17,818 bases of DNA from an uncultured Coriobacteriaceae bacterium (GTDB lineage Bacteria; Actinomycetota; Coriobacteriia; Coriobacteriales; UMGS124). The position numbers and the translations under genes were made by a program. The stretch is from positions 1 through 17,818 of the forward strand of contig USJP01000004.1 in the NCBI GenBank assembly GCA_900555105.1. Reading direction: 5' to 3'. Under the pieces are notes generated by a model. It made no database searches. It had not been told where the DNA came from and worked only from the letters and a program-made list of their open reading frames with translations. Of this stretch, positions 7,452-14,706 are shown one piece after another; position 1 is the stretch's first letter, and the number at the start of each line of letters is the position of its first letter.

Positions 7452-8408
7452 ATGATCGAGTTTTACAAGACCGGCCCTGAGGGCACCAAGCAGGTCGAGG
7501 CGCCCGAACCCGGTTGCTGGGTGAGCATCACCTGCCCCACGCCCGAGGATCGCGCCTGGCTGCATGCCAAGGCCGGCATCGTGCCCGAGTTCGTGCGCAG
7601 CGCGCTCGACGACGACGAGAGCTCGCACCTCGACTTTGACGACGACACGAACCAGACCCTCGTCATCGTGGACTGTGCCGCACTCGAGGACGCCTCCGAC
7701 CTGGAGGATCCCTCCATCACGCAATACGACACCCAACCGCTCTCGGTGCTGCTGCTGCCCGAGTCGAACATGATCGTGACCGTGAGTCTCACGCCCAACA
7801 CCACGATCGACGCCTTCTCCTCGGGACGCGTCCGCGGTCTTGACACCCGCCGCACCACGCGCTTCCTGCTGCAGCTTTTGCTCAACATCGCCCAGACCTA
7901 CCAGAGTTACCTGCGCAACATCAACAAGCAGTTCACGCGCACCGAGAAGCTGCTGCGTAAGACCATGCGCAACGAAGAGCTTATCAAGATGCTCGGCTTG
8001 GAGAAGTCGCTCGTCTACCTGTCCACCTCGCTCAAGGCAAACGAGGTCACACTGGGCAAGATCCGCACGGGCCGCATCATTCGCCTGTACGAGGAAGACC
8101 AAGAGCTGCTCGACGACGTCCTCATCGAGCTGTCACAGGCAATCGAGATGGCGAGCGTTTCCACCACCATTTTGAACGGCACCATGGAGGCGTTCGGCTC
8201 GGTCATCTCCAACAACCTGAACATGGTCATGCGTACGCTCACCATCATCACGGTGGTGCTGGCCGTGCCCACCATCGTGTTCAGCTTCTACGGCATGAAC
8301 GTCGAGGACCTGCCGCTTGTCTCCTCGCCTATATTCGCCGTGCTCATCGCCCTGGCCGTCTCCGTGGCAGTCGCGCTCGTCATCGTAAAGGCGAAGCTTT
8401 TCCGCTAA
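7452..8408 (+). CDS. corA: CorA-family magnesium/divalent cation transporter
   Basis: A 318-residue member of the CorA metal ion transporter family, which forms pentameric channels for Mg2+ (in some members Co2+ or Ni2+, or export of Zn2+). The family signature YGMN is at 280-283, at the end of the first membrane span (about 263-282); the second span is about 296-314, followed by a short basic end (KAKLFR). The long acidic N-terminal part (many Asp/Glu around 45-95) and the helical stalk (about 150-260) match the cytoplasmic funnel. The start at 7452 is supported by AAGGAGG 6 nt upstream; the open frame extends to 7281 but without a ribosome site. The loop after GMN reads VEDLP rather than the MPEL seen in many members, so the exact ion is uncertain. 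Confidence 0.92.
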   Translation: MIEFYKTGPEGTKQVEAPEPGCWVSITCPTPEDRAWLHAKAGIVPEFVRSALDDDESSHLDFDDDTNQTLVIVDCAALEDASDLEDPSITQYDTQPLSVLLLPESNMIVTVSLTPNTTIDAFSSGRVRGLDTRRTTRFLLQLLLNIAQTYQSYLRNINKQFTRTEKLLRKTMRNEELIKMLGLEKSLVYLSTSLKANEVTLGKIRTGRIIRLYEEDQELLDDVLIELSQAIEMASVSTTILNGTMEAFGSVISNNLNMVMRTLTIITVVLAVPTIVFSFYGMNVEDLPLVSSPIFAVLIALAVSVAVALVIVKAKLFR

Positions 8409-8466
8409 GCACGGCTCGGTGGACGCGGGCACTTTACTTGGCTAAAACCTATAAAAGTGGTTGCTT

Positions 8467-8510
8467 TTTCGTGACTTCGCCGATTATTCGCGATTTACCA
8501 CGTCACGAAA
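8467..8510. promoter_or_regulatory. Inverted repeat upstream of the serine operon
   Basis: TTTCGTGAC at 8467-8475 and GTCACGAAA at 8502-8510 form a perfect 9-bp inverted repeat, 26 bp apart, between the corA-type gene and serC. A nested TCGC/GCGA pair lies inside. There is no T-run after the right arm, so it is not an intrinsic terminator for the metal transporter gene. It is placed 53-97 bp before the serC start, where an operator or a structured leader would lie. An overlapping possible promoter is TTGCTT at 8461-8466 with TTATTC at 8484-8489 (17-bp spacer), which is a weak match. Confidence 0.4.
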
Positions 8511-8563
8511 TATGCGAGTGCTAGCATTCTAGTGGCACCTAACCGCCCGAGAAAGAGGAGCAC

Positions 8564-9652
8564 ATGAGCCGCGCATTAAACTTCAACGCAGGCCCTGCGG
8601 CACTTCCGCAGGAGGTTCTTGCCACCGCTGCATCCGAGATGCTCGACTGGCACGGCACCGGTTTGTCTGTGATGGAGATGAGTCATCGAAGTTCAGCGTT
8701 CAAGCAGATCATCGACTCTGCCGAGGCGTCCCTTCGATCTCTGCTCGGTGTGCCCGACAACTACAAGGTCCTCTTCGTGCAGGGCGGCGGCACCACGCAG
8801 TTTGCAAGCGTGCCCATGAACCTCATGCACACCGGCACCGCCGACTACGTCCTGACCGGCACCTGGAGCAAAAAGGCCTTCAACGAGGCAAAGCTCTACG
8901 GCACGCCCCGCGCGCTCGCCACAAGCGAGGATCGAGCGTTCTCCTACATCCCCGACTGCTCGGACCTTGTTCCCAGTGCAGACTCCAGCTACGTCTACAT
9001 CTGCGAGAACGAGACCATCGGCGGCATCGAGTGGAACGAGGCGAAGCTTCCCCAGACGGGCGATGTGCCCCTGGTAAGCGACGTGTCGTCGTGCTTCCTG
9101 TCGCGCCCCATGGACGTAAGCCGCTACGGCCTCATCTGGGGCGGCGCACAGAAGAACGTGGGCCCGGCCGGCGTCACCATCGTCATTGTGCGCGACGATT
9201 TGGTGCGCGAGGACGTCCATCCCGCCACGCCCACCATCCTGCGCTACAAGACCATGGCCGATTCCGGCTCGATGTACAACACGCCTCCTTGCTGGGGCAT
9301 CTACATCTGCGGCCTGGTGTTCGACTGGATTGCCCGCCAAGGTGGCCTCGACGCCATGGCAGAGCGCAACGCCGCCAAGGCAAAGGTGCTCTACGACGTG
9401 CTCGACGCAAGCAAGCTCTTCCGCGGCATCGCCTCGCCTGAGTCACGCAGCCAGATGAACGTGACCTTTACCTGCGGAGACGCCGACAAGGACGCCGCCT
9501 TTGTGAAGGCCGCCACCGAGGCCGGCTTCGTGGGCGTGAAGGGCCACCGCAGCGTGGGCGGCATGCGCGCGAGCATCTACAACGCCGTGCCCCAGGAAAA
9601 CGTGGAGGCGCTGGCCAAGTTCATGCGCGACTACGAAAGCGCAAACGCCTAA
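8564..9652 (+). CDS. serC: Phosphoserine aminotransferase
   Basis: A 362-residue PLP enzyme of class V aminotransferase type, the normal SerC length. It converts 3-phosphohydroxypyruvate and glutamate to O-phosphoserine and 2-oxoglutarate, the second step of serine synthesis; the family also serves pyridoxine synthesis in some bacteria. The start NFNAGPAALP (6-15), the MSHRS substrate motif (39-43), GGGTTQF (74-80) that contacts the cofactor phosphate, and GGAQKNVGPAG with the Schiff-base lysine at 197 are all present, as is the HRSVGGMRASIYNA substrate-binding stretch near the C-terminus. The ATG follows AGAGGAG at a normal distance. It is the first gene of the serC-serA-thrH run, with a 122-bp gap before serA. 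Confidence 0.97.
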   Translation: MSRALNFNAGPAALPQEVLATAASEMLDWHGTGLSVMEMSHRSSAFKQIIDSAEASLRSLLGVPDNYKVLFVQGGGTTQFASVPMNLMHTGTADYVLTGTWSKKAFNEAKLYGTPRALATSEDRAFSYIPDCSDLVPSADSSYVYICENETIGGIEWNEAKLPQTGDVPLVSDVSSCFLSRPMDVSRYGLIWGGAQKNVGPAGVTIVIVRDDLVREDVHPATPTILRYKTMADSGSMYNTPPCWGIYICGLVFDWIARQGGLDAMAERNAAKAKVLYDVLDASKLFRGIASPESRSQMNVTFTCGDADKDAAFVKAATEAGFVGVKGHRSVGGMRASIYNAVPQENVEALAKFMRDYESANA

Positions 9653-9716
9653 ACGCGCGCGCATCGCGCGTATCGCACCGAAAAACAATAGGCGACCCGG
9701 CACGGCCGGGGGCGCC
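9653..9716 (+). other. Two GC-rich hairpins between serC and serA
   Basis: The first hairpin starts one base after the serC stop: ACGCGCG (9653-9659) pairs with CGCGCGT (9665-9671) around CGCAT. The second has CCCGGC (9696-9701) pairing with GCCGGG (9705-9710), and GGCG (9691-9694) can extend it with CGCC (9713-9716). Neither is followed by a T-run, so full termination is unlikely; they may slow transcription, set an RNA-processing point or protect the serC message 3' end. Confidence 0.45.
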
Positions 9717-9774
9717 CCACACATACAGCGAACGGCAGGCACCCTAGCCCGCCCCACACGAAGGGATGATCTAT

Positions 9775-10938
9775 ATGCGTAAGGTCAAGACCATCGACAA
9801 CATCACGAAGAAGGGCCTCACCGACCTGGGCGAAGGCTATGAGATTGTCGACGACATCAATGACGCCGAAGGCATCATCATCCGCAGCTCCTCTATGCAC
9901 GAGATGACGCTGCCCCAGGGCATCGAGGCCATCGCACGTGCCGGCGCCGGCTTCAACAACATCCCGATTGAGCGCTTCGCGCGCCAGGGCGTCGTCGTCT
10001 TCAACACCCCCGGCGCCAACTCCAACGCCGTGAAGGAGCTCATGGTCTGCCTCTTCATGATGGCAAGCCGTGACGTGCTCGGCGGCATCAAGTGGTGCCG
10101 CGACCACGAGGAGGACCCGGATGCCTACGTGCATGCCGAGGCCGCCAAGAAGGCCTTCGTGGGTCAGGAGATCAAGGGCCGCACCGTGGGCGTCATCGGC
10201 CTGGGCAACGTGGGCTCCAAGGTCGCCAATGCCCTCGTTGACCTGGGCATGAAGGTCTACGGCTACGACCCCTACATCGCCGTGAAGGACGCCTGGCAGC
10301 TCTCCCGCGAGGTCGTGCGCCTCGACGACCTCAACGACCTGTGCGCCAGGAGCGAGTACGTCACCGTGCACGTGCCCAGCGAGCCCGACACCTGGGGCCT
10401 CATCGGCAAGCAGCAGATCGATGCCATGCCCGACGGCGTGAAGCTCTTCAACTACTCCCGCGAGACGCTTGTTGACGAAGACGCCGTGGACGCCGCGCTT
10501 CGCTCGGGCAAGATTAAGCAGTTCTTCACCGACTTCTGCACGCCCAAGGTGCTGCGCATGCCCAACACCGTCGTGACGCCCCACGCCGGCGCCGGCACCG
10601 CCGAGGCCGAGGAGAACTGCGCCGCCATGGCAGTCGCCCAGCTCAAGGACTACCTGGAAAACGGCAACATCACCAACTCGGTAAACTACCCGGCCGTCCA
10701 CATGGGCGTGTGCCGCGACGCCGGCCGCATCGCGGCCCTGCACGCCAATATCCCCAACATGATCGGCCAGCTCACGGCTGCGCTTGCCGCCCAGGGCGTC
10801 AACATCACGCGTATGGCCAACGAGTCGCTCGGCGACAACGCCTACACCCTCTTCGACCTGGGCGAGCCCGCCACCGAGGCGACGGTTGAGGCACTGAAGG
10901 CCATCCCCGGCATGTATCGCGTAAGGGTGGTTAAGTAA
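9775..10938 (+). CDS. serA: D-3-phosphoglycerate dehydrogenase, short ACT-domain type
   Basis: A 387-residue dehydrogenase for the first step of serine synthesis, 3-phosphoglycerate to 3-phosphohydroxypyruvate with NAD. I chose the ATG at 9775 because AAGGG at 9761-9765 is 9 nt before it but touches the ATG at 9766. The NAD-binding motif GLGNVG is at 142-147 and the Asp that usually sets NAD preference is in GYDPY (about 163-167). The catalytic Arg is at 229 (NYSRETLVDE) and the catalytic His at 270 (TPHAGAG). The usual DVFxxEP segment with the catalytic Glu reads TDFCTP here, so that Glu is not present at its normal place. The C-terminal 70 residues form an ACT domain (LHANIPNMIGQLTAALA, about 322-338), probably for serine feedback. 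thrH starts within its stop codon. Confidence 0.95.
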   Translation: MRKVKTIDNITKKGLTDLGEGYEIVDDINDAEGIIIRSSSMHEMTLPQGIEAIARAGAGFNNIPIERFARQGVVVFNTPGANSNAVKELMVCLFMMASRDVLGGIKWCRDHEEDPDAYVHAEAAKKAFVGQEIKGRTVGVIGLGNVGSKVANALVDLGMKVYGYDPYIAVKDAWQLSREVVRLDDLNDLCARSEYVTVHVPSEPDTWGLIGKQQIDAMPDGVKLFNYSRETLVDEDAVDAALRSGKIKQFFTDFCTPKVLRMPNTVVTPHAGAGTAEAEENCAAMAVAQLKDYLENGNITNSVNYPAVHMGVCRDAGRIAALHANIPNMIGQLTAALAAQGVNITRMANESLGDNAYTLFDLGEPATEATVEALKAIPGMYRVRVVK

Positions 10939-11537
10939 TGAACATCGTTTGCACTGACCTGGAAGGTGTGCTCGTTCCTGAGATTTGGGTTGAGTTCGCC
11001 CACGCGGCTAACATCCCCGAATTGACACGCACCACGCGCGACGAGCCCGACTACGACAAGCTCATGAAGTGGCGCCTGGGCGTGCTCGCCGAGCACAACA
11101 TGGGCATCAAGGAGATTCAGCAGGTCATCGCCACCATCGAGCCCCTTGAGGGTGCCCGCGAGTTCCTCGACGAGCTGCGCGCGACGACGCAGGTCATCAT
11201 CTTGTCCGACACCTTCGAGCAGTTCGCCCAGCCCCTCATGCGCAAGCTCGGCTGGCCCACCATCATGTGCAACACGCTCGAGGTGGCCCCCGACGGCCGC
11301 ATCACCGGCTACAAGATGCGCTGCACGCCCTCCAAGCTCACAACGGTGCAGGCGCTGCATTCCTGCGGCTACGACACCATCGCCTTCGGTGACTCCTACA
11401 ACGACCTGGGCATGATCGAGGCAAGCAAGGCAGGATTCCTGTTCCGCTCCACGCCCGAGATTCAGGCCGCACACCCCGAGATTCGCGCCTTCGACGACTA
11501 CAGCGAGCTTCTCAAGGCCGTCAAAACAGCGCTGTAA
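10938..11537 (+). CDS. thrH: ThrH-type phosphoserine phosphatase / homoserine phosphotransferase
   Basis: A 199-residue HAD-superfamily enzyme that closely matches the ThrH group described from Pseudomonas aeruginosa, which removes phosphate from phosphoserine and can pass it to homoserine. HAD motif I is DLEGVLVPEIW with nucleophile Asp7 and acid/base Glu9, the Glu being the hallmark of ThrH in place of the usual Asp. Also seen are TTRDEPDYD (32-40), motif II ILSDTF with Ser90, motif III Lys133 and motif IV GDSYND (151-156). The start ATG overlaps the serA stop (TAATG at 10936-10940), so the genes are translationally coupled. Following serC and serA, it would complete the serine pathway in place of SerB; a contribution to phosphohomoserine formation is possible but not shown. 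Confidence 0.93.
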   Translation: MNIVCTDLEGVLVPEIWVEFAHAANIPELTRTTRDEPDYDKLMKWRLGVLAEHNMGIKEIQQVIATIEPLEGAREFLDELRATTQVIILSDTFEQFAQPLMRKLGWPTIMCNTLEVAPDGRITGYKMRCTPSKLTTVQALHSCGYDTIAFGDSYNDLGMIEASKAGFLFRSTPEIQAAHPEIRAFDDYSELLKAVKTAL

Positions 11538-11548
11538 GGCTCGCGCCC

Positions 11549-12850
11549 CTACTGCGCCATAAACCCTTCCAAGGCCTCGACCTGGTATTTCCTCGCCAGG
11601 TCGAGGCCTTTTTGCACAAAGCCGCCCGAGAAGCGCTCGCGCACGATGTGAGTGTAGCGTGCCTCGTCGGGGTCGGTGAACTTGCGACGCTGGCAAGCCA
11701 GGCAATCGAGGGCCTTCTGAGGCGCATCCACGCGACGCAAGAACGTCTCCATCTCGGCGAGCAGGCGCATGGCCGAGTGCGAGACGGAGTCCACGCCCCA
11801 GCCCGGCACGTCGATCTTCACGGTGCGCAGGTCATAGTGAGCCGCTCGCTTGAAGTTTGCCGCCGCCTGAATCTGTTGGGCGCCCGTGAGGTGCATTGCC
11901 GGCAAGCTTGCAAGCCACACGAGGAAGAGCTGGGCAAAGTACACGTCAGCCTCGTTGACCCCTGCCGGATACAAAGGGTTGAGGTCGAACATGCGCAGCT
12001 CGATGTGGCTCGTGTTGCCCGGACGCAGCGTGTCGAGGCCGTAGGAGCCGCGCGGCTTTACGCGCACGGGATAGTAAAGCTCGCTGGACTGACGAATGAG
12101 CCCCTGGTCAACGTATGCCTGGATGCGCGCAGCATAGGCTGCGATGCTCGAGTAATCCAAAATGGGCGTGAACTCGTTCCAATATCCCAGCTCACTGCAG
12201 CGGACGCTCCCCATACCTAGGTAGAGATCGTCGCCGAAGAGGGCTTCCTCGGCATAGGACGAATCGAGCAGCGGGCTCGCGGCCGTCACGGCGGTCATAA
12301 TCCAACCAAAGGCCACGGCCTTCTGCGCTAGGTCGAGGTAGAACGCATCCTTGTAGGCGGCAACATCGGTCTCACCGGCAGCGACACAGTTCGCCTCAAG
12401 CAGCGCATCGGCAAACGAGAAGTTGAAGTGGATGCCGCTGAACGCCATCTTGTAGCGCCCATAGCGGTCGGAAAGGTACTGGCGGTAGACCGTCTTCTCG
12501 GCCTGCTCGTCGCAGAACTGCGCGATGGGAACGTCGTTCTCGTTTCTGATGTACGGTGGGTTCGAGAACGGCCAGAGCAGCTCGGGAGGCTCCATGGCAG
12601 CAAGTGTGCGCTGCTCAACCGCGTCGTAGCCAGCAAGCTCGGCCACGCATGCCTCAGGGCTGCCCGAGATACCCGTGTTAATCTCGCACTGTATCTCGGA
12701 AAAGTCCCGCACGATATGGCCGTGGCCACCGAAGGGGTTGGGCGTATGGGCGAGGAACCCCTCGGGCGTCACGCGCAGATTCTCGCGCTCCAACCCGAAA
12801 TTGCCCTCGAAGAGGTGCGTCCGCACATTCTCGTTGTCCACATGCAGCAT
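11549..12850 (-). CDS. gshA: Glutamate-cysteine ligase, stand-alone
   Basis: A 433-residue gamma-glutamylcysteine synthetase, which joins glutamate and cysteine with ATP. The N-terminal FEGNFGLERENLRV (15-28) is the glutamate/ATP-site signature shared with GshA and the N-terminal half of the bifunctional GshAB. GIHFNFSF (about 137-144), YLGMGSVR and SHIELRMFDLNP support the same family. The start at 12850 is supported by AAGGGG 8 nt upstream; the frame continues to 12904 without a better site. The length covers only the ligase; the C-terminal ATP-grasp (glutathione synthetase) domain of GshAB is absent and no gshB is in the window, so the product here would be gamma-glutamylcysteine. It is preceded by a long structured leader, and its 3' end carries the thrH terminator. 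Confidence 0.9.
   Translation of the reverse strand: MLHVDNENVRTHLFEGNFGLERENLRVTPEGFLAHTPNPFGGHGHIVRDFSEIQCEINTGISGSPEACVAELAGYDAVEQRTLAAMEPPELLWPFSNPPYIRNENDVPIAQFCDEQAEKTVYRQYLSDRYGRYKMAFSGIHFNFSFADALLEANCVAAGETDVAAYKDAFYLDLAQKAVAFGWIMTAVTAASPLLDSSYAEEALFGDDLYLGMGSVRCSELGYWNEFTPILDYSSIAAYAARIQAYVDQGLIRQSSELYYPVRVKPRGSYGLDTLRPGNTSHIELRMFDLNPLYPAGVNEADVYFAQLFLVWLASLPAMHLTGAQQIQAAANFKRAAHYDLRTVKIDVPGWGVDSVSHSAMRLLAEMETFLRRVDAPQKALDCLACQRRKFTDPDEARYTHIVRERFSGGFVQKGLDLARKYQVEALEGFMAQ
11571..11613 (+). terminator. Intrinsic terminator of thrH inside the convergent gshA gene
   Basis: AAGGCCTCGACCTGG at 11571-11585 and CCAGGTCGAGGCCTT at 11596-11610 form a perfect 15-bp stem with a 10-nt loop, and the T-run is TTTTT at 11609-11613. 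It lies 33 bp after the thrH stop and entirely within the last 22 codons of the opposite gene, whose residues GLDLARKYQVEALEG are encoded by it. The serine operon message therefore overlaps the 3' end of the ligase gene in antisense. Confidence 0.85.
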
Positions 12851-12891
12851 CGCAACAGCCCCTTCTGTACCCACGTCGCGCCTCGTCGCGC

Positions 12892-13033
12892 AAAAAAGAC
12901 GCACGTTTGCGTTTTAAATCGAGCCCGCCCAGTATCCAAAGCAAGGTGCTCAACGTTTTACCAGCTAGATGGCTTACCGATGTACGGGCAACTCTAGCCA
13001 GTCAGATTAAAACGCAAACGTATCCTCTTTTTT
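12892..13033 (-). ncRNA. Structured leader candidate upstream of gshA (long inverted repeat)
   Basis: A perfect 15-bp inverted repeat, ACGTTTGCGTTTTAA at 12903-12917 and TTAAAACGCAAACGT at 13007-13021, encloses 89 bp. Outside it, AAAAAAGA at 12892-12899 again pairs with TCTTTTTT at 13026-13033 across a 3/4-nt internal loop, giving about 23 paired bases. Inside, GCTAGA (12964-12969) pairs with TCTAGC (12993-12998), and GAGC/GCTC at the other side can pair too, suggesting a branched fold. Read on the minus strand it ends in TTTTTT, like an intrinsic terminator, 41 bp before the gshA start. It could be a conditional terminator controlling gshA, the pepV read-through terminator, or a short repeat element. 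No known riboswitch consensus was recognised. Confidence 0.45.
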
Positions 13034-13052
13034 AACCCGAACCCGAACTTTG

Positions 13053-13102
13053 GGGGCGCAGGATACCATGCGCGATGCGGCCGCACGCGGATTCTGCGCC
13101 CC
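13053..13102 (-). terminator. Large hairpin downstream of the dipeptidase gene
   Basis: GGGGCGCAG at 13053-13061 is perfectly complementary to CTGCGCCCC at 13094-13102, and the 32 bases between include the 10-bp palindrome TGCGGCCGCA at 13076-13085. The hairpin begins about 20 bp after the pepV-like stop. No T-run follows on the minus strand (it reads CAAAGTTCGGGT), so it may act as a Rho-type or stabilising 3' end rather than a textbook intrinsic terminator. Confidence 0.5.
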
Positions 13103-13120
13103 AGACAACTCGAATTCCAG

Positions 13121-14566
13121 CTAGAACTCCAACTCCATAAGCTTGGCGAGGGCGTAGATGTAAATCTTAAGCGAGCGCTGGAGCAGCTCGACGGAAACGC
13201 CCTCGTCGGGGCCGTGCATGGAACCCACGAAGCTCGGGAACTCCTCGCCGGGCTCCTCGGGGCCGAAGCTCGCCGCGCAGGCGAACTTGCGCGCATACGT
13301 GCCGCCGCCCATGGTGACGGGCTCGGCCTGCTTGCCCGTGAACTCGTTGTACGCGCCGATGAGCGCCTGGATGGCAGGATGGTCGGGGGCCACATAGAAG
13401 GGCACCGCGTCAGACGTCAGCGTGAACACGCAACCATGTTTGGCCGCAAGCTCCTCGAGGATGGGCACCATGTGAGCCGTGGTGGTGGACTTGGGGTAGC
13501 GGATGTCGATGGTCTGCTCGATGCGGCCCGCCTTCTTGTGGATGGTGCCGCCGATGCAGGTAAGCGGATCGAAAAGGTCGTCGGTCGCGTCGATGCCCAC
13601 GCTCGAGCCATCCGTGGAGGCATGCAGCTGGGAGAGCAGCTCGAGGTAGTCGCGCTCGGCGCCCTCGACGAGGTCTGCGCGCAGGAGATAGTTCACCAGC
13701 ATGCCGATGGCATTGCGCGTGCCCTCGGGAAGTGAGGCGTGTCCGCCCTTGCCATGCGCGGTGATGCAGGCAAGCGCAGCGCCGGCCGCGGGTGCCTGCG
13801 CGCCCTCGGGCAAGTCAGCTGCTGTGCAGGCAGCAACCTCGATACCCTCTACCTGGGGCAATGTGGCGGCATCGGCAAGAACCCAAGCCTGCGCCAGACC
13901 AGGAATGGCATTGGTCACCGTGCCGCCCTCAAGCGCGACGAGCAGGCCGCCCTCAAGCGCGGGAGAGGTAAACGTGCCGCCGCAGTGGCCCTTCTCGCCC
14001 ACACCGGCAGGAAAGCTCGCGTCGGGCGTGAAGAGGAAGGCGGGGCTTTCGTGCACCGACAGGTAGTGGTCGACGTCGGTCATGCCGACTTCCTCGTCGC
14101 TGCCGAAGATGAGACGCAGGCTGTAGGGCAGCGTCTCGCCGCGCTCGATGAAATAGCGGGCCATGTAAGCGGTGAGGACGGCCGGACCCTTGTCGTCGAT
14201 CACGCCGCGGCCGAGCAGATAACCCTCGCGCTCGGTCATGGTGAAGGGGTCCTGCGTCCAACCCACGCCGGCCGGCACCACGTCGACATGCGCGATGGTG
14301 GCAATCTGCGTGTCGCTCTTGCCGGGCAGGTCGGCATAGCCGATGTAGCCGTCCATGTCGTGAGGCTCCAGGCCCAGGCGCTTTGCCATGTCGAGCGCAC
14401 AGGTGAGGGCACGCTTGGCCTCGGGGCCGTAAGGGGCGCCTTCCTCGGCCTTTTCAGACTCGGCCACGCTGGGAATGGCCACGAGCGCGGCCAGGTCCTC
14501 GACCACGGCGGGCCACACACGCTCGACGTAAGCCTCGATATCGGAAATAAGCTGGGTGTCATCCAT
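13121..14566 (-). CDS. pepV: PepV-like M20 family dipeptidase
   Basis: A 481-residue zinc peptidase of the M20 family, close in length to lactic-acid-bacterial PepV (about 470), which cuts a broad range of dipeptides including those with beta-alanine. The chosen ATG at 14566 has AAAGGAG 8 nt upstream; the frame runs to 14671 without support. Metal and catalytic residues are visible: AHVDVVP with His93, GRGVIDDKGP with the bridging Asp at 124, GSDEEVG with the Glu pair at 158-159, FTPDASFP with Asp182, and the C-terminal MHGPDEG with His451. GGGTYARKFACAASFGPE precedes the last motif and matches PepV-type enzymes. It has no signal peptide, so it acts in the cytoplasm on imported dipeptides. 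Confidence 0.92.
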   Translation of the reverse strand: MDDTQLISDIEAYVERVWPAVVEDLAALVAIPSVAESEKAEEGAPYGPEAKRALTCALDMAKRLGLEPHDMDGYIGYADLPGKSDTQIATIAHVDVVPAGVGWTQDPFTMTEREGYLLGRGVIDDKGPAVLTAYMARYFIERGETLPYSLRLIFGSDEEVGMTDVDHYLSVHESPAFLFTPDASFPAGVGEKGHCGGTFTSPALEGGLLVALEGGTVTNAIPGLAQAWVLADAATLPQVEGIEVAACTAADLPEGAQAPAAGAALACITAHGKGGHASLPEGTRNAIGMLVNYLLRADLVEGAERDYLELLSQLHASTDGSSVGIDATDDLFDPLTCIGGTIHKKAGRIEQTIDIRYPKSTTTAHMVPILEELAAKHGCVFTLTSDAVPFYVAPDHPAIQALIGAYNEFTGKQAEPVTMGGGTYARKFACAASFGPEEPGEEFPSFVGSMHGPDEGVSVELLQRSLKIYIYALAKLMELEF

Positions 14567-14653
14567 GGGGAAACTCCTTTGTCTCATAAAGTTTTGCGAG
14601 GTCATGGTAGCAAAGCCACGCCGGCAAAGCCGTAACGGTTGCAACCTGGAAAC

Positions 14654-14684
14654 AAAAGGGCGCGCCCACATTGGACGCGCCCTT
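14654..14684 (-). terminator. Intrinsic terminator of galU
   Basis: CGCGCCCTT at 14676-14684 and AAGGGCGCG at 14656-14664 form a perfect 9-bp stem with an 11-nt loop. On the minus strand the stem ends in CCCTTTTGTTT, giving the expected T-rich tail. It lies 22 bp after the galU stop and about 90 bp before the pepV start, so the two minus-strand genes are probably separate transcripts. Confidence 0.8.
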
Positions 14685-14706
14685 CGGTGTGATGGAATGC
14701 AGTGCC

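Noticed and set aside
9649..10743. 364-codon minus-strand frame rich in His, Val and Gly
   Set aside because: Antisense to serA, whose motifs are unambiguous; no start-site support.
12892..13033. T-box or other known riboswitch in the gshA leader
   Set aside because: No T-box sequence (TGG-NACC-type core), cobalamin box or TPP motif was visible; kept only as an unassigned structure.
13739..14635. 298-codon plus-strand frame
   Set aside because: Antisense shadow of the PepV-like gene with no recognisable motif.
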